From the NCBI GenBank assembly GCA_944474755.1, contig OX104117.1:38085222-38149221 (forward strand): a stretch of DNA of 64,000 nt, read 5' to 3'. The notes beneath the pieces are model-generated. The model worked only from the letters and a program-made list of their open reading frames with translations, had not been told where the DNA came from and did no database searches. Below, piece after piece: positions 1 to 11,910 of this stretch. The DNA comes from Limnoperna fortunei. Its lineage: Eukaryota; Mollusca; Bivalvia; Mytilida; Modiolidae. The translations under genes were made by a program, and so were the position numbers. How positions within the stretch are numbered: position 1 is the stretch's first letter; each line of letters starts with the position of its first letter.

Positions 1-455
1 CGTCTAGGCATTTAAAAAAAATTTCTATCCGGCAAACGTCCTGTTAAATCAGTTTAAATACATGTTACAGTTAGTAAGAGTTAATCACGAATATGACGAC
101 ACAATTGGTTCTTGTAAGTTCAACGCACTCAAAGGGTATTCACAATAAAAATGCGTAATTTGTAGAGGTCCGACATGGGTTTGAATTTTGTACATCGTTT
201 TGAAATAAACAGAAACAGAAATTCAAATTACACAATTATGAAGCATGTGTGTAAACATCGTATATAAACATAATATCAGTGTATTTCCCCTTGTTTTGCC
301 TCATTATTACATTGTTTTAACCAGTGCACTTATGCTATATCTTCATACGAAATTTGATCAATATATTTAAGGTCGTAAACCAACATTAGCCTCACAATTC
401 AACAATACTAATGGACTCAGCAAACTACATATTTAACTACAACCAAAATTATAAA
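1..455 (+). repeat. 3' flank of an upstream EF-hand family copy (copy 0)
   Basis: This stretch aligns by eye with 14590-15100 (3' flank of copy 1) and 29750-30300 (3' flank of copy 2). Shared landmarks are the run GAGTTAATCAC, the phrase CATGGGTTTGA, and AAACATAATATCAGTGTATT. The coding part of this copy would lie left of the window. The spacing to the next flank is about 14.6 kb, against about 15.15 kb between the next two. Confidence 0.6.
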
Positions 456-540
456 TTACCTAATTGATTTTGTAATGGGGTTAATCCCTTCAGACAATGT
501 TTTATGTGACAGTGACTGTGACATATTCAGTTGGGTGCAG
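455..540 (-). repeat. Segment inverted relative to the other flank copies
   Basis: The phrase CAGACAATGTTTTATGTGAC here is the reverse complement of GTCACATAAAACATTGTCTG at 15118-15137. The neighbouring ATTGATTTTGTAA is likewise reversed relative to 15170-15185. The sequence before it is in the same orientation in all copies, so this looks like a local inversion of roughly 90 bp. Confidence 0.5.
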
Positions 541-624
541 TCCTAACATAACATGCTAGTTAACTTGTAAAGCAGAGATTCTGATGCTTTATGTTAACTT
601 CGAGCAGAGAATGTTAACTTGGGT

Positions 625-905
625 TGTTCTTTTGACAATTTTTATACAATATATTTCTGTTTACTTGACAATATCTGTCCGCTGGACATTTTTGTTCTTT
701 TGAAAATTTCTGTCTACTGGACAGTTTTGTTTCTTTTGACAATTTCTCTCCTATGGACAATTTTTTTTCTTTTGACAATTTTGTCAGGTGACTAGTTTGT
801 CAACAGGACATTTTTTTTGTTCCGACAATTTTGTCACGTGACAAGTTTGTTCACTGGACATTTTTTATTTTGGAAATTTATTTTCACTATGTCAACTTGC
901 TTACC
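625..905. repeat. Degenerate tandem repeat, about 43-bp unit
   Basis: Repeated phrases of the type CTGGACATTTTTGTTCTTTTGACAATTT recur about six times. The alternating GACAATTT and GGACA words are the clearest markers. No open reading frame of note lies within it. Confidence 0.7.
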
Positions 906-1555
906 TGTCGACTGACATTTTAACCCAATTTTAAGTTTTACTTTAAAATTTTATTTTTTTTTATTGCAATTTATTTAGGAAAGACCGGCTGGTTGTACCG
1001 TACGTCGATTTATTTTATCTGCGCGTTGTCGGAATAAAATGTATACGAAAGATAAAAATCAAATCGTTTGTCGTTGATTAAAATCCTATTACCAAAAACA
1101 AAATATATAATACAAATTAGTAATGAAAGAATTTTATATTGAAGATTTGTTTGCTATTTACGTGTTTCTGGATTTGCGGACGAAAAAAAGTTTTATTCTT
1201 GGAAACATATTACTTATTGCGTCGTTGTTTCGTTTAATTAAATATAAATGTACAGTATAAAATATAGTGAGACACATCTTTGTTTTTAAATATCTATCAA
1301 TCACTTCGATATCATAATATTAATAAATGCAACTCTTGAACTTAGCAATCATTCAAAAGATAAATTAGGTCTGCATGTATCCAATTGAAAGGACATTGCA
1401 ATAACCATAGTGTGTGATAATAATAAAAAAAGGTTAAAGATCTATGACAGTTCTGTATTTTAACCACTAAAATCTCATAGTACACTTAACAATTATGTAA
1501 AATATCTTATATCCACAATAAAAACACTCACATTTAGTCTATACCAGTGTGTGTA
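906..1555. other. AT-rich stretch, nothing recognised
   Basis: Low-complexity AT-rich DNA without a supportable coding region, repeat or RNA gene. Confidence 0.5.
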
Positions 1556-2720
1556 ACATGGTTTTTAATTTCATCTCTGTGGTCCTGAGAGTTAGTTTAA
1601 ATAAGAAATATTTGTTTAATTGCATCCCTTAGGTCTCAAAATTGAATTAAATTTTTATGTAAAATATGGTTTTAATTGCATCGCTATGGTCTCGGGATTG
1701 ATTTTTATACATGTAAAGTGGTTTTTTTTGCATCGCCAAAGTGTCAGGATTTATTTAATATGTGTACAATGATTGTTAATTGCAACGCTAAAATCTAAGG
1801 AATGTTTTATATGTTAAATATTGTTTTTTAATGCATTTTCAAGGTCTTAGAATTGATTTAATATGTGGAATATGGTTTTTTATTGCATTGCTAAGATTAC
1901 ATGCTTAATTTTATATGTGTACCATGGTTTTTAATTGCTTCAATTGTATTGAAAAAGTTTCGGGATTGATTTTATATGTGAAATATGACTTCTATTCCAT
2001 CAATAGGGTCTCACAATTGATTTTATATGTTAAATATAGATTTTAATTGCATGTTAAGTATGGTTTTAAATTGCATAACTTAGGTCTCCAAAGTGATTTT
2101 ATGTGTGGAATGTGGTTTTTTATTGCATCGCTAAGATCAGTAGCTTTAATTTATATGTGAAATATGGTTTTAATTGCAACTCTCAGGCCTTCAGAGTGAT
2201 TTAATATGTGTTCTATGGTTTTAATTGCTTTATTAAATTCTCCAGAGCAATTTTGTTTTTGATTGCATCTTTTGGGTATCAGGAATGATTTTATATGTAA
2301 AATAGGGTTTTAATTCAATTACTAATATCCCCAGAGTGATTTTATACATAAAATATGGTTTTTAATTCTATAGCTCAGGTCTCATGATTGATTTTATATG
2401 TAAAAATAGTTTTATTTCCATGACTAAGGACACAGGAATGATTTTATATGTGAAATATGGGTTTTAATTGCTTTCTCAAAGTCTCTAGATTTATTTTATG
2501 TGTAAAATATGGTTTTTAGTTGCATTGTTAATGTCTCAGGATTAATTTCATATGTAATTGTATTGCTATAGGATCAGGAGTGATTTCATATGAGAAATAT
2601 GTTTTAATTGCATCGCAAAGATCTTTGGAGTGATATAGTGTATTTAATATGGTTTAAATTTATATTTCTATGGTCTCAGGCAGTGTCAGGAGTGATTTGA
2701 TATGAATAAGAGATTTTAAT
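1556..2720. repeat. Minisatellite, about 22 diverged copies of a ~52-bp unit
   Basis: The unit reads roughly ATGGTTTTTAATTGCATCG, then CTAAGGTCTCAGGATTGATT, then TTATATGTGAAAT. The TTTTAATTGCAT and GATTTTATATGTGAAAT words recur with point changes and small indels along the whole array. Units at about 1666, 1866, 2104 and 2455 are typical. The copies have diverged a good deal, so the array is old or not homogenised. No reading frame is kept across units, so this is not a protein repeat. Confidence 0.85.
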
Positions 2721-2989
2721 ATGGGATTTTATGGCTGACTTTTTTTCAATTGTGGATTTGAAGTTGAAAAGCATATCCTGGGATGTAGGCAGCCAAGATT
2801 TGAAAAATAATTAATATTACTTAGTTTGAAATAAAAAGTATTAAAACTATACATGCGAGTTTTAACAGTATTATTAAATAGAAATATTAAAGGTAAGGAT
2901 TTATACTTTTATATTTTTATTGAACTACACGAAAAAAATCTGCTTGCTCAATCATAATAATAATTGCAACATAATAATAATAGTAATAA
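2721..2989. other. Flank of the minisatellite, nothing recognised
   Basis: AT-rich sequence with short ATAATAATA runs near its right end. No gene seen. Confidence 0.4.
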
Positions 2990-3290
2990 CCCAGCAAACA
3001 ATTTTACGTCGTAGAAACGTCGTTAAAATGTATGTTTTTGGTTGCAGTAACGTTACTTTATAACGTTTTTTTTACGAAAAAATGGATGGTTTTCTTAACG
3101 TCGCCTTAAAGTTTTTTGCAACCAATTTACGACGTTTTACAGACATTCACCAAACGTTACGAAAAAATCGTGACGTACACCCGACATTTAGACTACATAT
3201 GACTTGACGAAGATGTTCTGTAAACGTGGTCACAACATTAAAAATAATACATAACACGTTCCACAGAAGTTTGTCTAACGTAATTGAAAC
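2990..3290. repeat. Possible dispersed repeat rich in ACGTCG/ACGTT words
   Basis: The block begins CCCAGCAAACA and holds many ACGTCG, CGTTA and AACGTT words on both strands, for example TTTACGTCGTAG near 3003 and TTTACGACGTTTTACAG near 3127. This suggests a short TIR-type element, but I could not define its ends or a target duplication. Confidence 0.3.
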
Positions 3291-4125
3291 AAGCTATTGT
3301 TGTATATATATGAAAAAATGTCTTCCTGAAAATCACTGTTCCGTTATTTCTTCGAAAGAAATATGGTCATAACCTCATCGTATTTATTAACCACAACAAT
3401 ATATCTCTGATGCCCAACGTAAACATATGCAAGAGATACCAACTGGTAAACATTTCAAGAATTCAAGGAACATATAAGAAGCTATATATAACTGCCTTTT
3501 GTGTCTCGAAAAGCCCTGCTGCAGGCTCCATAAAATACACAGTAGGGTGAAATACAAAAGACGATTTTCAAAGGAAAAACGATGCAAATTACTTGTATAA
3601 TTAAAATAAAAAAATAAATTAGTTTCTTATTATTTTTGTTTAAATATTACAAGACAAAACAGTTAATTAAGCCTCTGACACACAGACACAGGTGTACAAG
3701 AGGAGACAAAGAAAATATAAACAGTAGTTGGTAATACATACAGGCACAAATACCCTTATAGTAATTAAAACACACAACGGCAATACACATTAAAACATAT
3801 GTTCAACAATAACTTACAGTCAATACACACAGCAAATAAATAACAATAAGTATTGAAGAGAGAGTAAATAATACAAAAGCAGTTTACTCACAGATCTATA
3901 TGACATTAGATTTTAGTATTTCGTAAAAAACAATCAAAACATTAACTTTGAAAAGTTTTTGCAGAGTTCTTCAATACAGTTACAACTGGTTGCTGTCTGG
4001 ATTCTGGCACCTAAAAATATATAAAAAAATGTTTAAAATGTATTGTAATTTTATGAATTTGGTCACAGGATAAACGTTTTTATATCAGCGTGTCTCTGTA
4101 TGCTAATAGTTTGAAAGAAAGACGT
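3291..4125. other. AT-rich stretch, nothing recognised
   Basis: No coding region, splice-flanked exon or repeat that I can support. Confidence 0.4.
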
Positions 4126-4285
4126 CGGTGGCCGCGTGGTTATGGTAGTTTGTCATCTTCTATTGGCCACGTATCTGTTAACGCTGCGGCCGCGGGATTG
4201 CGCCTTACGACGGCATGGTGTGCTCGAATACAAAACTTATTTGACAAGGATTGAGGGTTTTTTGCGGGATTTATACCGGGTATTC
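4126..4285 (+). mobile_element. Diverged tRNA-derived SINE fragment
   Basis: It matches the better preserved SINEs at 20852 and 57444 in order: a head reading CGGTGGCCGCGTGG (degenerate A box), a mid part CCACGTATCTGTTAACGCTG, then GTGTGCTCGAATAC and TTGACAAGGATTG. The B-box region is degraded and the SINE tail is missing. It lies directly against the left arm of the large palindrome. Confidence 0.6.
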
Positions 4286-4289
4286 CTGC

Positions 4290-5119
4290 CGATATTATTT
4301 TAAAGAATGTACATAGATTTTATTATTTATGTTGTGTCTCGTAAAGTAAAGATCGAAAAATATCGGCGAGGATGATTGTTACGTTATACCGATTTCACTG
4401 CTTTGATTTATATACATTATATTGCACAGAAATTTGAAAATTTAATTTTAATTTTTCGGTGATTATTGACATTAATAAAAGGGTTGATTTATTAAACAAT
4501 ATTTGTACATTGTTTTATACGTGACAGCACATCAATTGTGATAATAAAAAAGATTTACATGTTTTACACTTGTTTCAGTGTAACTTTTTTTAACATTAAC
4601 ATTTTTAAAAGCGTAACTTTTGAGTTGCAGTGATTGTCGACCGTAAGGATACAAATATGATTGTGACGTTGTTAAATATTAAAAAAAATCTTACTATGAC
4701 GTGGTCATAACAAGCAAGTGTTGATCGTTTATGACGTTGATTAGGAATAAATACTCGTTTTACACCTGGTGTGAACTCAAACTTCATATTTGAATCATAT
4801 TTAAGAAAAATATTTAAAAAAAGATACAGTCTAATATCTTAATCATTCATACAATCAGTATTTATTTATTATTTCTGAGTTTCTTTTTTTATAAGAATAC
4901 TAATATGAATGCTTTATTTTGATTCGGTTCATTTTACAAAAATAACATAAGCTCTATAGTGCTTTGAACCGAATACACAAGCAAGTCAAACATAACAAGC
5001 AACATGCAGAGCAAGAAAGTCACAAAGCATATATATAAATCGTAAGGTAAATGAGAATGTCACATCAGCATGCAATTACAAAACCATCACTGTAATTCAC
5101 ATATTAAGAAAATAAAAAC
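4290..5119. repeat. Left outer arm of a 4.9-kb nested palindrome
   Basis: This segment is closely matched, reverse complemented, at 8290-9154. Easily checked landmarks are AAAGATCGAAAAATATCGGC here against GCCGATATTTTTCGATCTTT near 9080. The run TGCTTTATTTTGATTCGGTT near 4910 pairs with AACCGAATCAAAATAAAGCA near 8480. There are point changes and a few short indels. About 3.2 kb separates the arms. Confidence 0.85.
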
Positions 5120-5169
5120 GGATTTAAATTGATCATTAATGCAATGTCTAAGATTCTTAATTCGACGTT

Positions 5170-5654
5170 GCATCAGAAACATTGTTGTTCTTTCCTAGTG
5201 AGACAGTGCATCTAGTTCTGAGTCGTCTTCTCTTTCGCTTTTAATCCATTGTCTTGCATAGTCTTCAGCTTAATCCATATTAGTTTTGAAATTTAGATTA
5301 CAGTCTACTGGTTGAGGTTCCCTGAATATTGTCCAATTATTTCTCGTGGTCAATGATGTTCAGATCACCAGTGCTGATATGACCAGAGGGATTGTACTTG
5401 AAAGCAGAAAGAAAACAATTGCATTTAGTAGGTTGCTTGAGGTATGTTTCAATGTCTGAGTCCTGTAATGCTTGTTTGTAGTTGAAGATTTTACGGGCAT
5501 CGGTGGTTGCATATTTATAAGACACGATAGGAAAAGATTGATTTTTGAAATATGAAGGGATCTTTAATGTTGCTGCCGTTAACTGAATCAATTCCTGTCT
5601 GAATTTCATGTGAAGGAATTTTCTATTCTCATTAAGAAGAGGCTCTGTCCGCAC
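5170..5654 (-). pseudogene. Fragment of a retroelement protein, probably N-terminal to the RT domain
   Basis: An open 105-codon stretch (5337-5654) contains KIFNYKQALQD, a Cys-x-Cys near TKCNCFLSAF, and GHISTGDLNII. The similarity continues in another frame toward 5170, where FREPQPVD and DYARQWIKSERE can be read. This layout is one I associate with a family of bivalve reverse-transcriptase proteins, probably Penelope-like, of which 17250-17850 holds the RT part of a different copy. No full-length frame remains. It sits inside the loop between the palindrome arms. The family name is from memory and is the weakest part of this call. Confidence 0.5.
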
Positions 5655-6129
5655 AGGTTTGAAAATACGGTAAGGCGCTTAGTTGCAAATAATGCTAGTC
5701 AATCTATATTTTGATGTAAATGGATCTGTTCCTACAACTTCAAGTGCATAAGTTTTAAACAGTAGGCAGGCGTAAGGAAATAAGTGGTACGAATGTAATG
5801 TAGACCCAAGGGTTGTTTAAGGTGCAAAAGAAGGTCATTATATTGTCGGAGGAAGATTTACACTACGAATTTTCTTTGGTGATTGGGCGTTTGTATTTTT
5901 TATGACCATGCCTTCTTTTGTCTCTAGAATCGGTGTTAAAAAGGCTCATTACATTCACTCCATTGCATGATGGACTAACTACATTACCAACACCTTTGAT
6001 GTTATCATTGCAACCGAAAGGAATAGCAGTACCTAGCTCTCGGATCCAAAATTCCGCTCACATTTATGTATGCTACATACATCAATTGCATACATTATAG
6101 CTATACCATTGTAACTGCTGGAGTCAATA
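5655..6129. other. Palindrome loop, nothing further recognised
   Basis: This part of the loop has no inverted partner that I can see and no supportable gene. Confidence 0.35.
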
Positions 6130-6930
6130 ATTCATTCATTGTACGTTTAGTTAGTATTGAAATTGAATCGACATTTTATGTTCCTATTAGCACTACACAA
6201 TTTTAATAGAAATATTTTACTTAGAAGTTCCCATTTTAAATGAAAGTCAAATTAATAGACAAGCAAATTGTTATGATTAACTTGATATATCTAAGTACAT
6301 ATGTATTTATGAAATTAAAACAAAAATTGGTGCTGTTGTCAAAAATAAAACAAAGTTCCAGCCAATAAATTTGGCTAGGCATGACGCGTGTTTCGTCTAT
6401 TCAGGACTAATTAGAGGAGCTCTACCCACGAATGAATATGAAGAGCATAGACCAATAAAACCAAAATATATAAAAGTTTCTGAATAAATATATACAATAC
6501 ATCGCAAGAAAAAAAACCCGCATGACTCAGAGATTAACATGGAAAGATCTGTATTTTCGCTTATTATTTACTATTATGATCTTCAGCGTCTGAAAAAGCT
6601 TTCATTGGGGATATTTAAATATGATATTTGTTAGCCTTATGATTTTTAAGCAAAAAGGCCTATTTACTTTCTTTGAGTCAGTCGTCATTCAGGGCAGACA
6701 GGAGATGAAGCACTAATTACAAAGTATATTTTTTTCTAATACCGTACTGTTAAAAAACAAGTTACTAGAAAAATACATGATAAGATTACAATGCAGCAAC
6801 CTTTTAATTTTATAGCCTAATAGTTTTTTGATAGATACCAGTTCGCAGCAATTAAATTATTTACATTCACGCTACATTAATATTTTAAAAGATGTTAAAG
6901 ATAGTACTTGTTTTGGGTAACATCTTGTTA
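6130..6930. repeat. Left inner arm of the nested palindrome
   Basis: This segment pairs, more loosely than the outer arms, with 7005-7640. Paired landmarks: CGTCTGAAAAAGCTTTCATT (6588) with AAAGCTTTTTCAGACG (7339); ATACATCGCAAGAAA (6498) with the TTTTTGCGATGTATCG region (7423); TTGGTGCTGTTGTC (6328) with ACAGCACCATTTT (7471). An insert at about 6345-6475 has no partner in the right arm. Confidence 0.7.
6360..6475. repeat. Possible short dispersed repeat inserted in the left inner arm
   Basis: The phrase GCATGACGCGTGTTTCGTCT near 6378 resembles GCCAGACGCGCGTTTAGTCT near 9432. Both are followed by a degenerate ACTCATCAG-like stretch. The segment is absent from the matching place in the right inner arm. 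Confidence 0.35.
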
Positions 6931-7004
6931 CAAGGCATATATATGTTTTCGAAATTTTAACTTCTGACTTATATTTCATCCACCTTGAAAACATATGCTA
7001 CCAA

Positions 7005-7640
7005 AGGCATGTACTATCTTTAAAATCTTTTAAAAGTTATCTAACAAAAAAGACAAGAAACATTAACATTTTCCTTCATTAATGTAGCGTGAAGGTAAAT
7101 AATTGAAGTGCTGCGAACTGGTATCCAGTCAAAATAATATTAGGCTAAAATATTAGAAGGTTGCTGCACTTTTGTATTCATCCTGAATTTTTCAAACATG
7201 ATTTTAAACAATCAGGTAAAAAAAGACATTGCAATAAGAGCTTCATCTACTGTCTGCACGAGAATGACTAAATGAAAAGCATTCATTGATTGAAAAATCA
7301 TAGAGCTCATAATTAACAGATCTAAATAACCCAAATTAAAGCTTTTTCAGACGGTTAGATCTACAATAGTATATAAAAAAACTTTTGTATGTTTATCTCG
7401 GAATCATAGTTTTTTAATTATTTTTTGCGATGTATCGTATATATTAACTCTAAAACTATCGAATTTTAAAACAGCACCATTTTAAATTTCATAAGTAATT
7501 ATGTACTTACATTTATTAAGGTATAATTATAACAATTTCCTAATTTTATTAATTTCACTATCTTTTAAATGGAAGCTACTAAGTAAAATATTTTAAAACG
7601 AATTTTGTTGCGCTAACACGAACATAAAATGGCAATTCAA
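7005..7640. repeat. Right inner arm of the nested palindrome
   Basis: Inverted partner of 6130-6930. The spacer between the inner arms is only about 75 bp, around 6931-7004. It contains CTTCTGACTTATATTTCATC, which recurs at about 7900 as CTCTGACTTATATTTCATG. Confidence 0.7.
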
Positions 7641-7762
7641 TGCAAATTAAACGTAAAATTAATGATTCTAAGAGTAAAAATTTAATTTGCAGTTATATAG
7701 TGCAATTGTTGTATTTATCAAACATGAGTGTGATAGAATGCTTTGAACCGTGTACTCAAGAC

Positions 7763-8040
7763 ACAACCAAAAGATTAAGGATTTATAAAAAAAAAATTAT
7801 TTACAGAGATAAAAACTATTTTAGTGAGACCAAATCAAATGTTTTCAATTAGCTTATTTACCACACTGTGTACAGAAGAATTAGAGAATAAATAATTTGG
7901 ACCTCTGACTTATATTTCATGCACATTGAAAACATGTATATGCTTTAAATGGTGTAAACTGAAAGATTAAGGATTTCAAAAGTTAACTTATTTACAGAAA
8001 TTAAATACTTAGTGGGACCAAATGTTTTTATTCGATTAAT
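7763..8040. repeat. Imperfect direct duplication, about 195-bp spacing
   Basis: AAGATTAAGGATTTATAAAA at 7768 recurs as AAGATTAAGGATTTCAAAAG near 7963. Each is followed by TTATTTACAGA, AAATACT or AAACTATT, and AGTG(A/G)GACCAAAT. The copies are diverged and of no clear coding value. Confidence 0.5.
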
Positions 8041-8289
8041 TATGCAAATCAACGTTTATCTTATTAACCACGCTTTGTACTTTGTCACAAAAGTCCTAGG
8101 ATTATTAATCTTCTGACTGAATTTTTTTACACATCTTACATGTATAAGCATTATGACTTGATGTAATATAAATATAACTTACAAACATGACAAATGCATA
8201 CTACACTTTACAAAAATGTTTCAATTACGGCGTTTTCACATTTTTGATAAAGTATTTCAATATTATTATGTGCTTATTTTGCCTTGTAT

Positions 8290-9154
8290 GTTTTTATTGT
8301 CTTAATATGTGAATCACAGTGATGTTTTTGTAATTGCATGCTGATGTGACATTCTCATTTACCTTATGATTTATATATATGCTTTGTGACTTTCTTCCTC
8401 TGCATGTTGCTTGTTATGTTTGACTTGCTTGTGTATTCGGTTCAAAGCACTATAGAGCTTATGTTATTCTTGTAAAATGAACCGAATCAAAATAAAGCAT
8501 TCATATTAGTATTCTTATAAAAAAAGAAACTCAGAAATAATAAATAAATACTGATTGTATGAATGATTAAGATATTAGACTGTATCTTTTTTTAAATATT
8601 TTTCTTAAATATAATTCCAATATGAAGTGCCTAAAACGCTTTGAGTTCACACCAGGTGTAAAACGAGTATTTATTCCTAATCAACGTCATAAACGATCAA
8701 CACTTGCTTGTTATGACCACGTCATAGTAAGATTTTTTTTACATATTTAACAACGTTTCAATCATATTTGTATCCTTACGGTCGCAAATCACTGCAACTC
8801 AAAAGTTACGTTTTTAAAAATGTTAATGATAAAAAAGTTATACTGAAACAAGTGTAAAACATGTAAATCTTTTTCATTATCACAATTAATGTGCTGTCAC
8901 GTATTAAACAATGTACAAATATTGTTTAATAAATCAAACCTTTTATAAATGTCTATACAATAATCACCACTTTAGAAATGGCCACCGAAAAATTAAAATT
9001 AAATTTTCAAATTTCTGTGCAATATAATGTATATAAATCAAAGCAGTGAAATCGGTATAACGTAACAATCATCCTCGCCGATATTTTTCGATCTTTACTT
9101 TACGAGAGACAATATAAATAATAAAATCTCTGTACATTCTTTTAAATAATATCG
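8290..9154. repeat. Right outer arm of the nested palindrome
   Basis: Inverted partner of 4290-5119. The arm ends at about AATAATATCG (9145-9154), opposite CGATATTATT at 4290. I found no convincing target duplication beyond the arms. Confidence 0.85.
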
Positions 9155-11150
9155 ATATTCTTTAGGACAAGAGTACCAGACAATTAGAGCAGTTACCCCT
9201 AAATACCACACATTTTTACGCATGCAAGTAGGCATTGATGGTGAACGTAAAACTATGTGCTCATTCACTTTACCATTTTGCGCAACAATAATTATCTTCG
9301 AAGTACAAAGTTAAATGTCTAAACTAAAATATTACGGTTTACATTTTTGATTTTATGGTTCATTTTTTCAAACAATGACATCAAAAATAAAATGTCATCA
9401 AAGATACCAAGGTTAATAGAATTTAATACGCCAGACGCGCGTTTAGTCTTATTAAAACTCATCAGTAGCGCTTAAACACAAGTGAAGAAATTTTCACCAT
9501 CTCTCAAAAAGTTGAAAGTTTACTGACATGTCTGTTGTTTTAATTCTTACTTTAATGACAGAAGGTTGCGCAACGCGGCAAATTAACATAAATACCGATG
9601 AAAACTGTCCGAGTAAAAAAAAATACGTATTTGAGTATTTAAAAAAACTTTTAAATATTCTTGTTTAAGTATTACCCTTTACTGTTTAACAAAGAAGTAT
9701 AGACAATATTAAGTTTTGCTTATACCTTGGTGACAGGACTGTAGCTGTTGGAAACAATAGCAATATTTACGTGCTTTTTGCTTCACTGTTATGATGTGTT
9801 AAGATTTTGACTTTGTGGTTGTAAAATTTTATGTAATTTCTAGTTTTGTTTACTCTACCATAGTTCCGGACCATAGCTATTTTTAGTTCCTGTGACTTTT
9901 TTACTAGGCGGATCATACAGCTACAGGTTTTCTAATCAATGTAAAAAACAGGTGATTATTGGCGCGACAATAATGGGATTTCTGACGATCGGAGGATCAA
10001 GTGAGCTTAATTAAACTTTCTTATTTTGTTTTGTAATACATTTGTTCTACACTCTACCCTTTTACTTATTCTGCCAAAGAAATACAAAATAGTCAGAGGA
10101 CTATAATAAGAGCTACGGTTCCGCAGCTAACTCTAACAGTGCCATTGCAGACGCGCTCTCTGGCACAGAGAACATAACCGGTTGCCAGATATAAACTCTT
10201 CCACACGTCATCCTCGTTTAATGCGGGGAAACATTTGTCGTCTGCCCGTGACGTTAGTAAGCAACAAATTAGATTTTTTTATGTAATCTTGGGACAGTCC
10301 AGGTAGCGTAGTTTTCCGCCATTTATTTATATTTGTCCAATTTGGTCCCACTGGGGGCATACAACATATAACAATCATAATTATTAAGACAAAGACAGAC
10401 CAGAACTTTACATTTACAATAGAATAACAAGATACTACAATTAGATAAAGTTAGGAATACACAGATTGATGTGGTGTGTTTGTAATAATGTTTTACATCT
10501 ACAGCTATAATAAGGTAAATAAATAACATATTTGTGTTTACTTATTACATGCCAAAACCACAGCTCAGAAGAGTTTTAAAAGAAAAAACCCGTATGATTT
10601 AATGTTATTATTAAAGACAAAGGAAATTAATAATTTTTTTTACTAATTACAGGTACTGAAGAACTTCTAAAATTGACTATATTGGTTCTCAAACGCTTTT
10701 GTTTGTCAAAAGCACAATGATAACCTAGACACGAAACGCCACAGGAAACTAGCACACAATTACTAAAGTATCTTTGTTTATTATCACATAAAGTCAATTA
10801 AAAAAAATCCACCTTAGTTTCTGAGATGGTATTGGGTAGTTTAAAATACCATACCACTTCGAAAATATATAAAAACAATTTAACATATGTAACTCTTTTA
10901 AAGCTTAGTAAGTATCCCTATCTTTAGGTATTAAGTCAGAGGGACTTCAAACAGGAAATTTGCACTTTTTCAATCATACAAAATTACTTTGAACCAACAA
11001 TATTTTATCAAATTGTAAGAACTATATGTGTAAAGAAAAATACTAGAAACAAATACCCTATTTTATGGTGAACTATATTCATAAAGAAAAAAATTACAAA
11101 AAATTGCCCTATTTATGGTAAACTATTTGCGTGGACGAGATACGAAGGGC
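9155..11150. other. Upstream region of gene copy 1, no gene recognised
   Basis: AT-rich DNA. The only repeat noted is the GCCAGACGCGCGTTTAGTCT phrase near 9432 shared with 6378. Short open frames, such as one at 10323-10529 on the minus strand, show no features of a real protein. Confidence 0.4.
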
Positions 11151-11154
11151 ATTA

Positions 11155-11296
11155 GTTTTTCGTACCACCGTGTTGAAAAGACGTCACGTTATCCCATTGG
11201 TTGCACTTTACGTTTTAAAGTTTATTCGTGCTATATAAAAAGGAGTAGAATCCGAAATAGCTAACATTACATACATGAACTTTTATTAGGGCTGTG
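11155..11296 (+). promoter_or_regulatory. TATA promoter and untranslated exon 1 of EF-hand copy 1
   Basis: TATATAAAAA lies at 11232-11241 and transcription probably starts about 25-30 bp downstream near 11262. Exon 1 then ends at 11296 before a strong donor (GTGAGTAC). The same block is found at copy 2 (TATATAAG at 28290, donor GTAAGTAC at 28355) and, partly, at copies 3 and 4, so it is conserved across the family. A CRE-like GACGTCAC sits at 11180-11187. Exon 1 has no ATG in a useful frame, so translation should begin in exon 2. Confidence 0.7.
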
Positions 11297-11910
11297 GTGA
11301 GTACGCAGGTAAAAGTTACCGTGTTTCCACACTGATTTTTTTTTTACGTTTTGTATTATTTCGTTATTGGTTTATCTTCAATCAATAACTAACATTCAGA
11401 TATTTGTTATGAATGGGTCTGTTTTTCAAACGAGAATACATTACTAGTGTAAAGCTTTCTTATTGGTATTTAAATGCCGAATGCGTGCTTTAATGTTGTT
11501 TTTTAACCATGTTATGCATGTAACAGGCAGTTGAATGAAATTAGCTACGAGAAGTTAGCAAAAGTACTCAATTTTTTGACTGAATGACAGTCATGGGTCT
11601 TCCACGCTTTTGTCCGTCCTAGATTTAGCCTATCTGGAACAATTCTCTTTATCTTCGTTTTTCCTATAAAGATATGGCTTACAATAAAATTACATACAAG
11701 CAACACTAACAAAATGATTCGTGTTATAAGCATTTCCGTCCGTATTAACTAAAATGCGCATGTTAGAAGCGATGCCTTAGCACCAACAGCTTTCATAACC
11801 AGTGCATGTTTTCACTAAAGTTACAATACATGGAGTTGAAGAATCAAATTTAATTACATGAACATCGTAAATTGTTATAGCAACACAGTACTAACGACCG
11901 TTGTAGGAAG

